Of a stretch of DNA of 64,000 nt, positions 15,592 through 23,673 are shown in pieces. The DNA comes from Streptomyces natalensis ATCC 27448 (GTDB taxonomy: Bacteria; Actinomycetota; Actinomycetes; Streptomycetales; Streptomycetaceae), in assembly GCF_000935125.1 (NCBI RefSeq), contig NZ_JRKI01000045.1, positions 62,001-126,000 of the forward strand, read 5' to 3'. The notes under the pieces were generated by a model. The model did not search any database and was not told the DNA's origin. It saw only the letters and a program-made list of their open reading frames with translations. Each line of letters starts with the position of its first letter. The first letter of the stretch is position 1. The position numbers and the translations under genes are program-made.

Positions 15592-15675
15592 ATGTCCAGA
15601 GCTGGAATTGCCTTGGTGAGTCGGCGGCACGTCGACCTCGGCCGCATGTCCAGCGCCATTTGTCGGGCGGGGTGA
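15592..15675 (+). CDS. Cysteine-containing leader peptide of the sulfur operon
   Basis: A 27-codon frame too short for routine gene calling: it begins MSRAGIALVSRRHVDL and ends GRMSSAICRAG before TGA. The RRHVDL...SSAIC pattern matches the putative leader peptides found upstream of sulfur and cysteine genes in Streptomyces. The single Cys codon sits four codons from the stop, and a strong hairpin begins five bases after the stop. This is the architecture expected of ribosome-mediated attenuation, in which stalling at the Cys codon reports low Cys-tRNA. The regulatory role is inference from arrangement and family knowledge. Confidence 0.75.
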   Translation: MSRAGIALVSRRHVDLGRMSSAICRAG

Positions 15676-15679
15676 CGAA

Positions 15680-15712
15680 GCGCTGACCAGGGCCATCGAG
15701 CCCTGACAGCGC
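15680..15712 (+). promoter_or_regulatory. Attenuator-like hairpin after the Cys leader
   Basis: Stem GCGCTG-AC-CAGGGC, loop CATCGA, return arm GCCCTG-A-CAGCGC: twelve base pairs interrupted by a small internal loop. It begins five bases after the leader stop, so a ribosome paused at the Cys codon or at the stop would cover different parts of it. The 170 bases between it and the sulfite reductase start contain no other gene, and end in the ribosome site AGAAGGA. Confidence 0.65.
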
Positions 15713-15886
15713 CGCCGGCACCACCGATATCCCGCCGTCCCCATCGTCGCGGACGCGACCGCAACCCCGCCCAGCAGAGCACTCCCGACGCGTTGCCGCG
15801 CGCCGCGTTTCGGTGTGTCTGCACAGGTCAGGCGGGCGAGCCGAGTCGAGTTCGCACCCCCCGCCCGCCCAGAAGGACGTACACCC

Positions 15887-17599
15887 ATGGCCGCCCACAC
15901 CCCGGAGAACCCCCAGCCCTCGGCCGGGGCCGCACAGACGCGCCGCAAGGCCGGCCGCCACCGCGGCGAGGGCCAGTGGGCCGTTGGGCACTTCACGCCG
16001 CTCAACGGCAATGAGCAGTTCAAGAAGGACGACGACGGTCTCAATGTGCGGACACGCATTGAGACGATCTACTCCAAGGCCGGTTTCGACTCCATCGACC
16101 CCAACGACCTGCGCGGGCGGATGCGTTGGTGGGGCCTGTACACCCAGCGGCGGCCCGGGATCGACGGCGGCAAGACCGCGATCCTGGAGCCCGAGGAGCT
16201 GGACGACAAGTACTTCATGCTGCGCGTCCGGATCGACGGCGGGCGGCTCACCACCGCGCAACTGCGGGTGATCGGCGAGATCTCACAGGAGTTCGCGCGC
16301 GGTACCGCGGATCTCACCGACCGGCAGAACGTCCAGTACCACTGGATCCGGATCGAGGACGTCCCGGAGATCTGGCGGCGGCTGGAAGAGGTCGGGCTCT
16401 CCACCACCGAGGCGTGCGGTGACACCCCGCGCGTCATCCTGGGTTCGCCGGTCGCGGGTATCGCCGAGGACGAGATCATCGACGGCACCCCGGTCATCGA
16501 GGAGATCCAGCGCCGGATCATCGGCAACCCCGCGTTCTCCAACCTGCCGCGCAAGTTCAAGTCCGCGGTCTCCGGCTCGCCGCTGCTGGATGTGGCGCAC
16601 GAGATCAACGACATCTCGTTCGTGGGCGTCGAACACCCCGAGCACGGTCCGGGCTTCGATGTGTGGGTCGGCGGCGGACTGTCGACCAACCCCAAGCTCG
16701 GGGTCCGGCTCGGCGCCTGGGTTTCGCGCGAGGAGGCCGCCGATGTCTACGAGGGCGTCATCTCGATCTTCCGCGACTACGGCTACCGGCGGCTGCGCAC
16801 CCGTGCCCGGCTGAAGTTCCTGGTCGCGGACTGGGGCGTGGAGAAGTTCCGACAGGTGCTGGAGGACGAGTACCTCAAGCGCAAGCTGACCGACGGGCCC
16901 GCCCCGGCACAGCCCCTCCAGCAGTGGCGCGATCACGTCGGTGTGCACAGGCAGCAGGACGGCCGTTTCTACGTGGGCTTCGCGCCGCGCGTCGGCAGGG
17001 TCGACGGCTCCACCCTCACCAAGATCGCGGAGCTGGCGGCGGAGCACGGCTCGGGCCGGCTGCGGACCACCGCCGAGCAGAAGATGATCGTCCTCGACAT
17101 CGACGAGTCGCGGGTGGAGTCGCTGGTCGCCGGGCTCGAGGCGCTGGACCTGCGGGTCAAGCCGTCCCCGTTCCGGCGCGGCACGATGGCCTGCACCGGC
17201 ATCGAGTTCTGCAAGCTGGCGATCGTCGAGACCAAGGGCCGCGGCAGCTCGCTGATCGACGAGCTGGAGCGTCGTCTCCCGGAGTTCGACGAGCCGCTCA
17301 CCATCAACCTCAACGGCTGCCCCAACGCCTGCGCCCGTATCCAGGTGGCGGACATCGGCCTCAAGGGCCAGCTGGTGCTGGACGACGACGGCAACCAGGT
17401 CGAGGGCTACCAGGTGCACCTGGGCGGCGCGCTGGGCCTGGAGGCCGGGTTCGGCCGCAAGGTCCGCGGGCTGAAGGTCACGGCCGACGAACTGCCCGAC
17501 TACGTCGAGCGGGTGCTGCGCAACTTCCAGGAGCAGCGCACCGACGGCGAACGCTTCGCCCAGTGGGCGGCCCGCGCGGAAGAGGGTGCGCTGAAGTGA
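15887..17599 (+). CDS. sir: Assimilatory ferredoxin-type sulfite reductase
   Basis: A 570-residue siroheme enzyme reducing sulfite to sulfide with six electrons, from ferredoxin in this family. Two half-repeats each have a ferredoxin-like nitrite/sulfite reductase domain (RRPGIDGGKTAILEPEELDDKYF; TDRQNVQYHWIRIEDVPEI) followed by a siroheme/4Fe-4S domain. Cluster and siroheme ligands are C436 and C442 (ACTGIEFCKLA) and C478 and C482 (NGCPNACARIQ). AGAAGGACG precedes the ATG. First structural gene of the sulfate-assimilation operon and the probable target of the Cys leader. A nitrite reductase is less likely given the neighbours. Confidence 0.95.
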   Translation: MAAHTPENPQPSAGAAQTRRKAGRHRGEGQWAVGHFTPLNGNEQFKKDDDGLNVRTRIETIYSKAGFDSIDPNDLRGRMRWWGLYTQRRPGIDGGKTAILEPEELDDKYFMLRVRIDGGRLTTAQLRVIGEISQEFARGTADLTDRQNVQYHWIRIEDVPEIWRRLEEVGLSTTEACGDTPRVILGSPVAGIAEDEIIDGTPVIEEIQRRIIGNPAFSNLPRKFKSAVSGSPLLDVAHEINDISFVGVEHPEHGPGFDVWVGGGLSTNPKLGVRLGAWVSREEAADVYEGVISIFRDYGYRRLRTRARLKFLVADWGVEKFRQVLEDEYLKRKLTDGPAPAQPLQQWRDHVGVHRQQDGRFYVGFAPRVGRVDGSTLTKIAELAAEHGSGRLRTTAEQKMIVLDIDESRVESLVAGLEALDLRVKPSPFRRGTMACTGIEFCKLAIVETKGRGSSLIDELERRLPEFDEPLTINLNGCPNACARIQVADIGLKGQLVLDDDGNQVEGYQVHLGGALGLEAGFGRKVRGLKVTADELPDYVERVLRNFQEQRTDGERFAQWAARAEEGALK

Positions 17600-17718
17600 G
17601 CGAGTCTCGGCGCGCGGCGCCGGCTGGACCGAGGAGCCGCGCAGCGACGAAGGAGCGAGCAGTGACGAAGGAAGCCGGCGAGCAAGAGCGCGCCGAGACT
17701 GAGCGGGAGGCACAGTGA
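17596..17718 (+). CDS. Small charged peptide in the sulfur operon, encoded by an inverted-repeat element
   Basis: A 40-codon frame whose GTG overlaps the sulfite reductase stop (GTGA) and whose TGA overlaps the next gene's GTG. It encodes an Arg/Glu/Ala-rich peptide ending GEQERAETEREAQ. Most of it coincides with a repeat bounded by 13-base inverted arms, so the frame may simply be what keeps translation coupled across an inserted element rather than a functional protein. The spacing on both sides is exact, which argues that ribosomes do run through it. Confidence 0.4.
   Translation: MSESRRAAPAGPRSRAATKERAVTKEAGEQERAETEREAQ
17603..17700 (+). repeat. 98-bp element with 13-base inverted ends inside the operon
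   Basis: AGTCTCGGCGCGC at the left end and its exact complement GCGCGCCGAGACT at the right end enclose about 72 bases with GACGAAGGAGCGAGCAGTGA and a partial repeat of it. Size and ends resemble a MITE-like or REP-like element of Streptomyces; I recall similar GAAGGAGCGAGCAG strings from other genomes, but this needs a search. Confidence 0.55.
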
Positions 17719-17915
17719 GCGAACGTGCCGCCCCGTTCCACTGCCCGTACTGCGGTGACGAGGACCTGCGGCCCTCCGAGGAGGGCTCGGTCCGCGGCGA
17801 GGGCGCGGCCTGGGAATGCCGGTCGTGCAGCCGCGCGTTCCGGCTGAAGTTCCTGGGGCTGCTGTCCCAGGGACCGTCGGCTGCACCGTCATCCCGTGCT
17901 GGAGGTACGTCGTGA
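17715..17915 (+). CDS. Small zinc-ribbon protein of the sulfur operon
   Basis: A 66-residue protein with FHCPYCGDEDL and WECRSCSRAFRLKFLGL: two CxxC pairs about 28 residues apart, a rubredoxin-like or zinc-ribbon knuckle, followed by a basic hydrophobic segment. Small proteins of this kind sit between sulfite reductase and APS reductase genes in other Streptomyces. It may bind zinc or iron and assist electron delivery or assembly, which is inference. Coupled by GTGA overlaps to the frames on both sides. Confidence 0.8.
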   Translation: MSERAAPFHCPYCGDEDLRPSEEGSVRGEGAAWECRSCSRAFRLKFLGLLSQGPSAAPSSRAGGTS

Positions 17916-18601
17916 CCACTGCCCCCGATCTACAGCAGCTCGCCGAGCGGGCGGGCCGCGAGCTGGAGGAGGCGGCCCCCCTGGAGATCCTGGCCTGGGC
18001 CGCGGAGACCTTCGGCGCCCGCTTCTGCGTGACCTCCTCCATGGAGGACGCGGTCGTCGCCCATCTCGCCTCGCGCGCCATGCCGGGCGTGGACGTGGTG
18101 TTCCTCGACACCGGCTACCACTTCCCGGAGACCATCGGCACGCGGGACGCGGTGGCCGAGGTGATGGACGTCAACGTCATCACGCTGACGCCCCGTCAGA
18201 CGGTGGCCGAGCAGGACGCCGAGTACGGTCCCCGGCTGCACGACCGCGACCCGGACCGCTGCTGCGCGCTGCGCAAGGTCACGCCGCTGGAGGAGGGCCT
18301 GGCCGGCTACGACGCCTGGGCGACCGGGCTGCGCCGGGACGAGTCCCCGACCCGGGCCGGCACCCCGGTCGTCGGCTGGGACGCCCGGCGGCAGAAGGTC
18401 AAGATCTCCCCGATCGCCCGCTGGACGCAGGCCGATGTGGACGCCTACATCGCCGAGCACGGGGTGCTGACCAACCCGCTGCTGATGGACGGCTACGCCT
18501 CCGTCGGCTGCGCCCCCTGCACCCGCCGGGTCCTGGCGGGCGAGGACGCACGGGCGGGCCGCTGGGCGGGCAGCAACAAGACCGAATGCGGCCTGCACTG
18601 A
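17912..18601 (+). CDS. cysH: Adenylyl-sulfate (APS/PAPS) reductase
   Basis: Reduces activated sulfate to sulfite, 229 residues. It has the PP-loop fold (FCVTSSMEDAVVAHLA; VVFLDTGYHFPETI) and Cys pairs C117-C118 (DRCCALRK) and C200/C203 (GCAPCTRRV). These four Cys residues mark the 4Fe-4S assimilatory APS reductases rather than the E. coli PAPS type. The usual C-terminal ECGLH is present, carrying the catalytic Cys. GTG start after GGAGG, overlapping the zinc-ribbon stop. Confidence 0.95.
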   Translation: MTTAPDLQQLAERAGRELEEAAPLEILAWAAETFGARFCVTSSMEDAVVAHLASRAMPGVDVVFLDTGYHFPETIGTRDAVAEVMDVNVITLTPRQTVAEQDAEYGPRLHDRDPDRCCALRKVTPLEEGLAGYDAWATGLRRDESPTRAGTPVVGWDARRQKVKISPIARWTQADVDAYIAEHGVLTNPLLMDGYASVGCAPCTRRVLAGEDARAGRWAGSNKTECGLH

Positions 18602-18651
18602 TGGCCGGAACACGGAACGACCGAGACGTTGTGGAAGTTCAGGAGAAGCCG

Positions 18652-19185
18652 ATGACGGGCGCCACGGTGTGGCTGACCGGACTGCCGAGCGCGGGCAAGA
18701 CCACCATCGCCCATGCGCTGGCGGAACGGCTGCGCGGCGAGGGCCGCCGGGTCGAGGTCCTCGACGGCGACGAGATCCGCGAGTTCCTCTCCGCGGGACT
18801 GGGCTTCACGCGCACCGACCGGTACACCAACGTCCAGCGGATCGGCTTCGTGGCCGAGCTGCTGGCGAGCAACGGGGTCACCGCCCTGGTGCCGGTGATC
18901 GCGCCGTACGCGGACTCCCGGGAGGCGGTGCGGGTGCGGCATCAGGCCGAGGGCACCGCCTACCTGGAGGTGCATGTGGCCACGCCGGTCGAGGTGTGCT
19001 CCGAGCGCGACGTCAAGGGGCTGTACGCCAAGCAGGCCGCGGGCGAGATATCCGGTCTGACCGGCGTGGACGACCCGTACGAGGCTCCCGAATCGCCCGA
19101 TCTGCGCATCGAGTCGCACACCCAGACCGTGCAGGAGTCCGCAGCCGCGCTCCACGGGCTGCTCGTCGAAAGGGGACTGGTGTGA
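18652..19185 (+). CDS. cysC: Adenylyl-sulfate kinase
   Basis: Phosphorylates APS to PAPS, 177 residues. P-loop GLPSAGKTT at 10-18, then the APS-binding segments DGDEIREFLSAGLGF, RTDRYTNVQRIGFVAELL and PYADSREAVR, and the CSERDVKGLYAKQAAGEI loop. I chose the ATG six bases after AGGAG; an in-frame ATG overlapping the cysH stop (TGATG at 18601) would add 17 unconserved residues and cannot be excluded. An APS reductase does not need PAPS, so this kinase probably supplies PAPS for sulfotransferases. Confidence 0.94.
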   Translation: MTGATVWLTGLPSAGKTTIAHALAERLRGEGRRVEVLDGDEIREFLSAGLGFTRTDRYTNVQRIGFVAELLASNGVTALVPVIAPYADSREAVRVRHQAEGTAYLEVHVATPVEVCSERDVKGLYAKQAAGEISGLTGVDDPYEAPESPDLRIESHTQTVQESAAALHGLLVERGLV

Positions 19186-20120
19186 CCACCGCGACCGTTG
19201 CCACCGAGGCAGGTGGCGACAACCCGTACGCCCTCTCGCACCTGGACGCCCTGGAGTCCGAGGCGGTGCACATCTTCCGCGAGGTGGCGGGCGAGTTCGA
19301 GCGGCCGGTGATCCTGTTCTCCGGCGGCAAGGACTCCATCGTCATGCTGCATCTGGCGCTCAAGGCGTTCGCGCCCGCGCCGGTGCCGTTCTCGCTGCTG
19401 CATGTCGACACCGGGCACAACTTCCCCGAGGTGCTCGACTACCGCGACCGTACGGTCGAGCGGCACGGCCTGCGGCTGCACGTCGCCTCCGTGCAGGACT
19501 TCATCGACCGCGGTGAACTGCGCGAGCGCCCCGACGGCACGCGTAACCCGCTCCAGACCGTCCCGCTGCTGGACGCCATCGAGAAGAACCGTTTCGATGC
19601 GGTCTTCGGCGGCGGCCGCCGGGACGAGGAGAAGGCGCGCGCCAAGGAGCGGGTGTTCTCGCTGCGCGACGAGTTCGGCGGCTGGGACCCGCGCCGGCAG
19701 CGACCCGAGCTGTGGCAGCTCTACAACGGCCGCCACTCGCCCGGTGAGCACGTCCGGGTCTTCCCGCTCTCCAACTGGACCGAGCTGGACGTGTGGCAGT
19801 ACATCGCCCGCGAGAAGATCGAACTGCCCGCCATCTACTACGCCCATGAGCGCGAGGTCTTCGCCCGCAGCGGCATGTGGCTGGCACCCGGGGAGTGGGG
19901 CGGCCCCAAGGACAGCGAAACGCTGGAAACCCGGCTGGTGCGCTACCGCACGGTCGGCGACATGTCCTGCACCGGCGCGGTCGACTCCGACGCCGGCACC
20001 ATCGAGGCCGTCATCGCGGAGATCGCCGCCTCGCGCCTCACCGAGCGGGGCGCGACGAGGGCCGACGACAAGATGTCCGAGGCCGCCATGGAGGACCGCA
20101 AGCGCGAGGGGTACTTCTAA
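19182..20120 (+). CDS. cysD: Sulfate adenylyltransferase subunit 2
   Basis: Catalytic small subunit of ATP sulfurylase, 312 residues, forming APS from sulfate and ATP with CysN. PP-loop SGGKDS at 47-52; conserved LLHVDTGHNFPEVLDYRD, AVFGGGRRDEEKARAKER and FPLSNWTELDVWQYI. The C terminus, MSEAAMEDRKREGYF, is the family's usual ending. GTG overlaps the cysC stop (GTGA). Confidence 0.96.
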   Translation: MTTATVATEAGGDNPYALSHLDALESEAVHIFREVAGEFERPVILFSGGKDSIVMLHLALKAFAPAPVPFSLLHVDTGHNFPEVLDYRDRTVERHGLRLHVASVQDFIDRGELRERPDGTRNPLQTVPLLDAIEKNRFDAVFGGGRRDEEKARAKERVFSLRDEFGGWDPRRQRPELWQLYNGRHSPGEHVRVFPLSNWTELDVWQYIAREKIELPAIYYAHEREVFARSGMWLAPGEWGGPKDSETLETRLVRYRTVGDMSCTGAVDSDAGTIEAVIAEIAASRLTERGATRADDKMSEAAMEDRKREGYF

Positions 20121-20122
20121 CC

Positions 20123-21478
20123 ATGAGCACCACCCATGCTGTTGAGGGCGTCGTGGACGCCGGTGCGACCTCGCTGCTGCGTTTCGCCACCGCCGGTTCG
20201 GTAGACGACGGCAAGTCGACGCTGGTCGGCCGGCTGCTGCACGACTCCAAGTCCGTGCTCGCCGACCAGCTCGAGGCCGTGGAGCGGGCTTCGCTCGGCC
20301 GCGGGCAGGAAGCGCCGGACCTGGCGCTGCTGACGGACGGGCTGCGGGCCGAGCGCGAGCAGGGCATCACCATCGATGTCGCCTACCGCTACTTCGCCAC
20401 GCCCCGGCGCCGGTTCATCCTCGCCGACACCCCCGGCCACGTGCAATACACCCGCAACATGGTCACCGGCGCCTCCACCGCCGAACTGGCCGTCGTGCTG
20501 GTCGACGCCCGCAACGGCGTCGTCGAGCAGACCCGCCGGCACGCCGCGGTGGCCGCCCTGCTGCGCGTCCCGCACGTCGTCCTCGCGGTCAACAAGATGG
20601 ACCTCGTCGGCTACGAGGAGTCCGTCTTCGCCGCCATCGCCGAGGAGTTCACCTCCTACGCGGCCTCGCTGGGCGTCCAGGAGATCACCGCGATCCCGAT
20701 CTCGGCGCTGGCCGGCGACAACGTCGTGACCGCATCGGCCACCATGGACTGGTACGGCGGCCCGACCGTGCTGGAGCACCTGGAGACCGTCCCGGTCGTC
20801 GCCGATCCCTCCGACGACCCGGGCCGCTTCCCGGTCCAGTACGTCATCCGGCCGCAGACCGCCGAACACCCCGACTACCGCGGCTACGCCGGCCAGATCG
20901 CCTCCGGCGTGCTGCGCGTCGGCGACCCGGTGACCGTGCTGCCCTCGGGCCGCACCAGCACCATCGAGGCGATCGATGCGCTGGGCCAGACCGTGGACGT
21001 CGCCTGGGCGCCGCAGTCGGTGACCCTCCGGCTGGCCGACGACCTCGACATCTCGCGCGGCGATCTGATCGCCCCGACCGCCTCGGCGCCGTCGGCCTCG
21101 CAGGACATCGAGGCCACGGTCTGCCATGTCGCGGACCGTCCGCTGACCGTCGGCCACCGGGTGCTGCTCAAGCACACCACCCGCACCGTCAAGGCCATCG
21201 TCAAGGACATCCCCTCGCGGCTGACCCTCGACGACCTCTCCCAGCACCCCGCACCGGGCGAGCTGGCCGCCAATGACATCGGCCGGATCGTCGTACGCAC
21301 CGCCGAGCCGCTCGCGCTGGACGCCTACGCCGACTCCCGGCGCACCGGCTCCTTCCTGCTGATCGACCCGGCGGACGGTACGACGCTGACCGCGGGCATG
21401 ACGGGCACCGCCTTCGCGGAGGCGGCCTCGGATGCCGCCCCGGCCCCCGAGGCGGACGACGACGGATGGGACTTCTGA
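20123..21478 (+). CDS. cysN: Sulfate adenylyltransferase subunit 1 (GTPase)
   Basis: GTP-hydrolysing large subunit of ATP sulfurylase, 451 residues, without a fused CysC domain. EF-Tu-like G motifs: G25-T33 in AGSVDDGKST, ADTPGHVQYTRNM and NKMDLVGY, then beta-barrel domains. The acidic C terminus is EADDDGWDF. It begins two bases after the cysD stop. GTP hydrolysis drives the otherwise unfavourable formation of APS. Confidence 0.96.
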   Translation: MSTTHAVEGVVDAGATSLLRFATAGSVDDGKSTLVGRLLHDSKSVLADQLEAVERASLGRGQEAPDLALLTDGLRAEREQGITIDVAYRYFATPRRRFILADTPGHVQYTRNMVTGASTAELAVVLVDARNGVVEQTRRHAAVAALLRVPHVVLAVNKMDLVGYEESVFAAIAEEFTSYAASLGVQEITAIPISALAGDNVVTASATMDWYGGPTVLEHLETVPVVADPSDDPGRFPVQYVIRPQTAEHPDYRGYAGQIASGVLRVGDPVTVLPSGRTSTIEAIDALGQTVDVAWAPQSVTLRLADDLDISRGDLIAPTASAPSASQDIEATVCHVADRPLTVGHRVLLKHTTRTVKAIVKDIPSRLTLDDLSQHPAPGELAANDIGRIVVRTAEPLALDAYADSRRTGSFLLIDPADGTTLTAGMTGTAFAEAASDAAPAPEADDDGWDF

Positions 21479-21569
21479 GCATGCACCAGGACGTGTTCTC
21501 CACCTTCGCGAAAGAAGGCGGCCGCATCGGCAGCGGCGCCCTCGGCAGTGGCCAGGGAGGAGTCGGGCG

Positions 21570-21650
21570 ATGTGTGCGCTGACGATGCCCGACTCCGTAC
21601 CCCCCACGCCCCCTTTCCGAAGATCCATCGCTTTGCCGGGCGCGCCTTAG
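21570..21650 (+). CDS. Possible short ORF or leader before the sulfonate transporter genes
   Basis: A 26-codon frame beginning MCALTMPDSVPP with a good GGAGGA seven bases before its ATG, ending at TAG 42 bases before the substrate-binding protein gene. The second codon is Cys. A second small frame (21481-21582), directly after cysN, ends RCVR and overlaps it in another frame. Either could be a second Cys-sensing leader for the transporter part of the operon, or chance. No attenuator as clear as the one at 15680 follows. Confidence 0.3.
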   Translation: MCALTMPDSVPPTPPFRRSIALPGAP

Positions 21651-21692
21651 ACGGGCGCTGATGGGCCCGGCCCTCCGAGAGGAACTCCTCCC

Positions 21693-22799
21693 GTGTCTGC
21701 CGTTCGACACCGCCTGCTGGCGGCCGCCGCCACCGTCCCCCTCCTCATAGGCGCGCTGGGCGCCTGCAGCTACGGCTCCGAGGCCAAGAAGCCCACCGCC
21801 GCCAAGGTCGCCCCCAAGGGCCCCAAGACCGACGGTCTTGCCAACGTCCGGATCGGACTCTTCGGCAACACCACCCACGCCACCCCGCTGATCGGACTGC
21901 ACCAGGGCTTCTTCCAGAAGGAGCTGGGCGGCACGGCGGTGAAGACGTCCACCTTCAACGCGGGCCCCGCCGAGATCGAGGCCCTCAACTCGGGCGCCAT
22001 CGACATCGGCTGGATCGGCCCCTCCCCGGCCATCAACGGCTACGCCAAATCGCACGGCAAGAGCCTGAAGATCATCTCCGGGTCGGCGTCCGGTGGTGTC
22101 TCGCTGGTGGTCAACCCCAAGAAGATCAAGGGTCTGGGCGACCTCAAGGGCAAGACGATCGCCACTCCGCAGCTGGGCAACACCCAGGACGTGGCGCTGC
22201 TGAACTTCCTCGCCGGCAAGGGCTACAAGGTCGACGCCACCAGCGGCAAGGGCGATGTCACCGTCCAGCGCACCGACAACAAGGTGACGCCGACCGCGTT
22301 CCAGCAGGGCTCCATCGACGGCGCCTGGGTGCCCGAGCCGACAGCCTCCAAGCTCGTCGCCGCGGGCGGCAAGACGATCCTGGACGAGAAGAAGCTGTGG
22401 AAGGACGGCAAGTTCGTCATCACGAACGTGATCGTCTCCCAGAAGTTCCTCAAGGAGCACCCCAAGGCCGTCGAGGCGGTACTGCGCGGTTCGGTGAAGA
22501 CCAACGCCTGGATCCGGTCGCACCCGGACGAGGCCAGGCAGGCACTCAACGACCAGCTCGCCGACCCGGAATTCGCCGGCAAGGCGCTGCCGGGCAATGT
22601 CATCGACCCGGCGTTCAAGAACGTCGACATCACCGATGACCCGCTGGCCGCCACCCTCCAGGAAGAGGCGGACCACGCCGTCAAGGCGGGCCTGCTCAAG
22701 CAGCCCGACCTCAAGGGCATCTACGACCTCACCCTGCTGAACAAGGTGCTCAAGTCCGAGGGCAAGGCGCCGGTCGACGACGCCGGTCTCGGCAGCTGA
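21693..22799 (+). CDS. Sulfonate-type ABC transporter substrate-binding lipoprotein
   Basis: Periplasmic-type binding protein, 368 residues, of the SsuA/NrtA/TauA family. Lipobox LGAC with C25 after a short basic, hydrophobic signal. The family core is present: LIGLHQGFFQKELG, INSGAIDIGWIG-like LNSGAIDIGWIGPSPAI, GDLKGKTIATPQLGNTQDVAL, DGAWVPEPTASKL. GTG start after GAGAGGAA. With the next two genes it forms a complete importer, presumably for aliphatic sulfonates or another organosulfur source given the operon. Confidence 0.92.
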   Translation: MSAVRHRLLAAAATVPLLIGALGACSYGSEAKKPTAAKVAPKGPKTDGLANVRIGLFGNTTHATPLIGLHQGFFQKELGGTAVKTSTFNAGPAEIEALNSGAIDIGWIGPSPAINGYAKSHGKSLKIISGSASGGVSLVVNPKKIKGLGDLKGKTIATPQLGNTQDVALLNFLAGKGYKVDATSGKGDVTVQRTDNKVTPTAFQQGSIDGAWVPEPTASKLVAAGGKTILDEKKLWKDGKFVITNVIVSQKFLKEHPKAVEAVLRGSVKTNAWIRSHPDEARQALNDQLADPEFAGKALPGNVIDPAFKNVDITDDPLAATLQEEADHAVKAGLLKQPDLKGIYDLTLLNKVLKSEGKAPVDDAGLGS

Positions 22800-22845
22800 C
22801 AGCCCTCGCACCCGTAGCACCGCAGTCCCCCAGGAGGTGACACCG

Positions 22846-23673
22846 ATGACGACCACCACTCTCGCCAAGCAGCCCGCCCCGACGGCCCCGGCCGGCACCG
22901 TTTCGTACGCCGCTCGCATCGACCATGTCTCGAAGTCGTTCGGCCGCCCCGGCGCGCAGCAGCATGTGCTGGACGACATCAGCATCGATGTCGCACCGGG
23001 CGAATTCGTCTGCCTCCTGGGGGCCTCGGGCTGCGGAAAGTCCACCCTGCTCAATCTCGTGGCGGGCCTGGATGCACCGTCGTCCGGCGGCATCGAGACG
23101 CCGGGCGGGCGGCCGGCCCTGATGTTCCAGGAGCATGCGCTCTTCCCGTGGCTGACCGGGGGCCGCAACATCGAACTGGCGCTGCGGCTGCGCGGGGTGC
23201 CGCGCGCCGAGCGCCGCGCCGAGGCCGAGCGGCTGCTCGAACTCGTCCGGCTGGGCGGTGCATACGGCAAGCGGGTGCACGAGCTGTCGGGCGGGATGCG
23301 CCAGCGGGTCGCCATGGCCCGGGCGCTCGCACAGGACAGCCAACTGCTGCTGATGGACGAGCCGTTCGCCGCGCTCGACGCCATCACCCGCGATGTGCTG
23401 CACGACGAGCTGACCCGCATCTGGAGCGCCGCGAACGACAGCGCCTCCGGCACGGGCGGTCTCTCGGTCCTCTTCGTCACCCACAACGTCCGCGAGGCCG
23501 TACGGCTCGCCCAGCGGGTGGTGCTGCTCTCCTCCCGTCCCGGCCGGATCGCCCGCGAGTGGCAGGTGGACATCCCGCAGCCGCGCCGTATCGAGGACGC
23601 CGCGGTCGCCGACCTTTCCGTCGAGATCACCGAACAGCTCCGTGGGGAGATCCGCCGCCATGGCCAGCACTGA
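22846..23673 (+). CDS. Sulfonate-type ABC transporter ATP-binding protein
   Basis: SsuB/TauB-like ATPase, 275 residues. Walker A GASGCGKST at 59-67, a Q-loop in MFQEHALFPWL, signature LSGGMRQRVAMARALAQ, Walker B LLLMDEPFAALD and the H-loop in VLFVTHNVREAV. AGGAGG lies seven bases before the ATG. The last 14 bases overlap the permease gene. Energises import by the neighbouring permease. Confidence 0.94.
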   Translation: MTTTTLAKQPAPTAPAGTVSYAARIDHVSKSFGRPGAQQHVLDDISIDVAPGEFVCLLGASGCGKSTLLNLVAGLDAPSSGGIETPGGRPALMFQEHALFPWLTGGRNIELALRLRGVPRAERRAEAERLLELVRLGGAYGKRVHELSGGMRQRVAMARALAQDSQLLLMDEPFAALDAITRDVLHDELTRIWSAANDSASGTGGLSVLFVTHNVREAVRLAQRVVLLSSRPGRIAREWQVDIPQPRRIEDAAVADLSVEITEQLRGEIRRHGQH

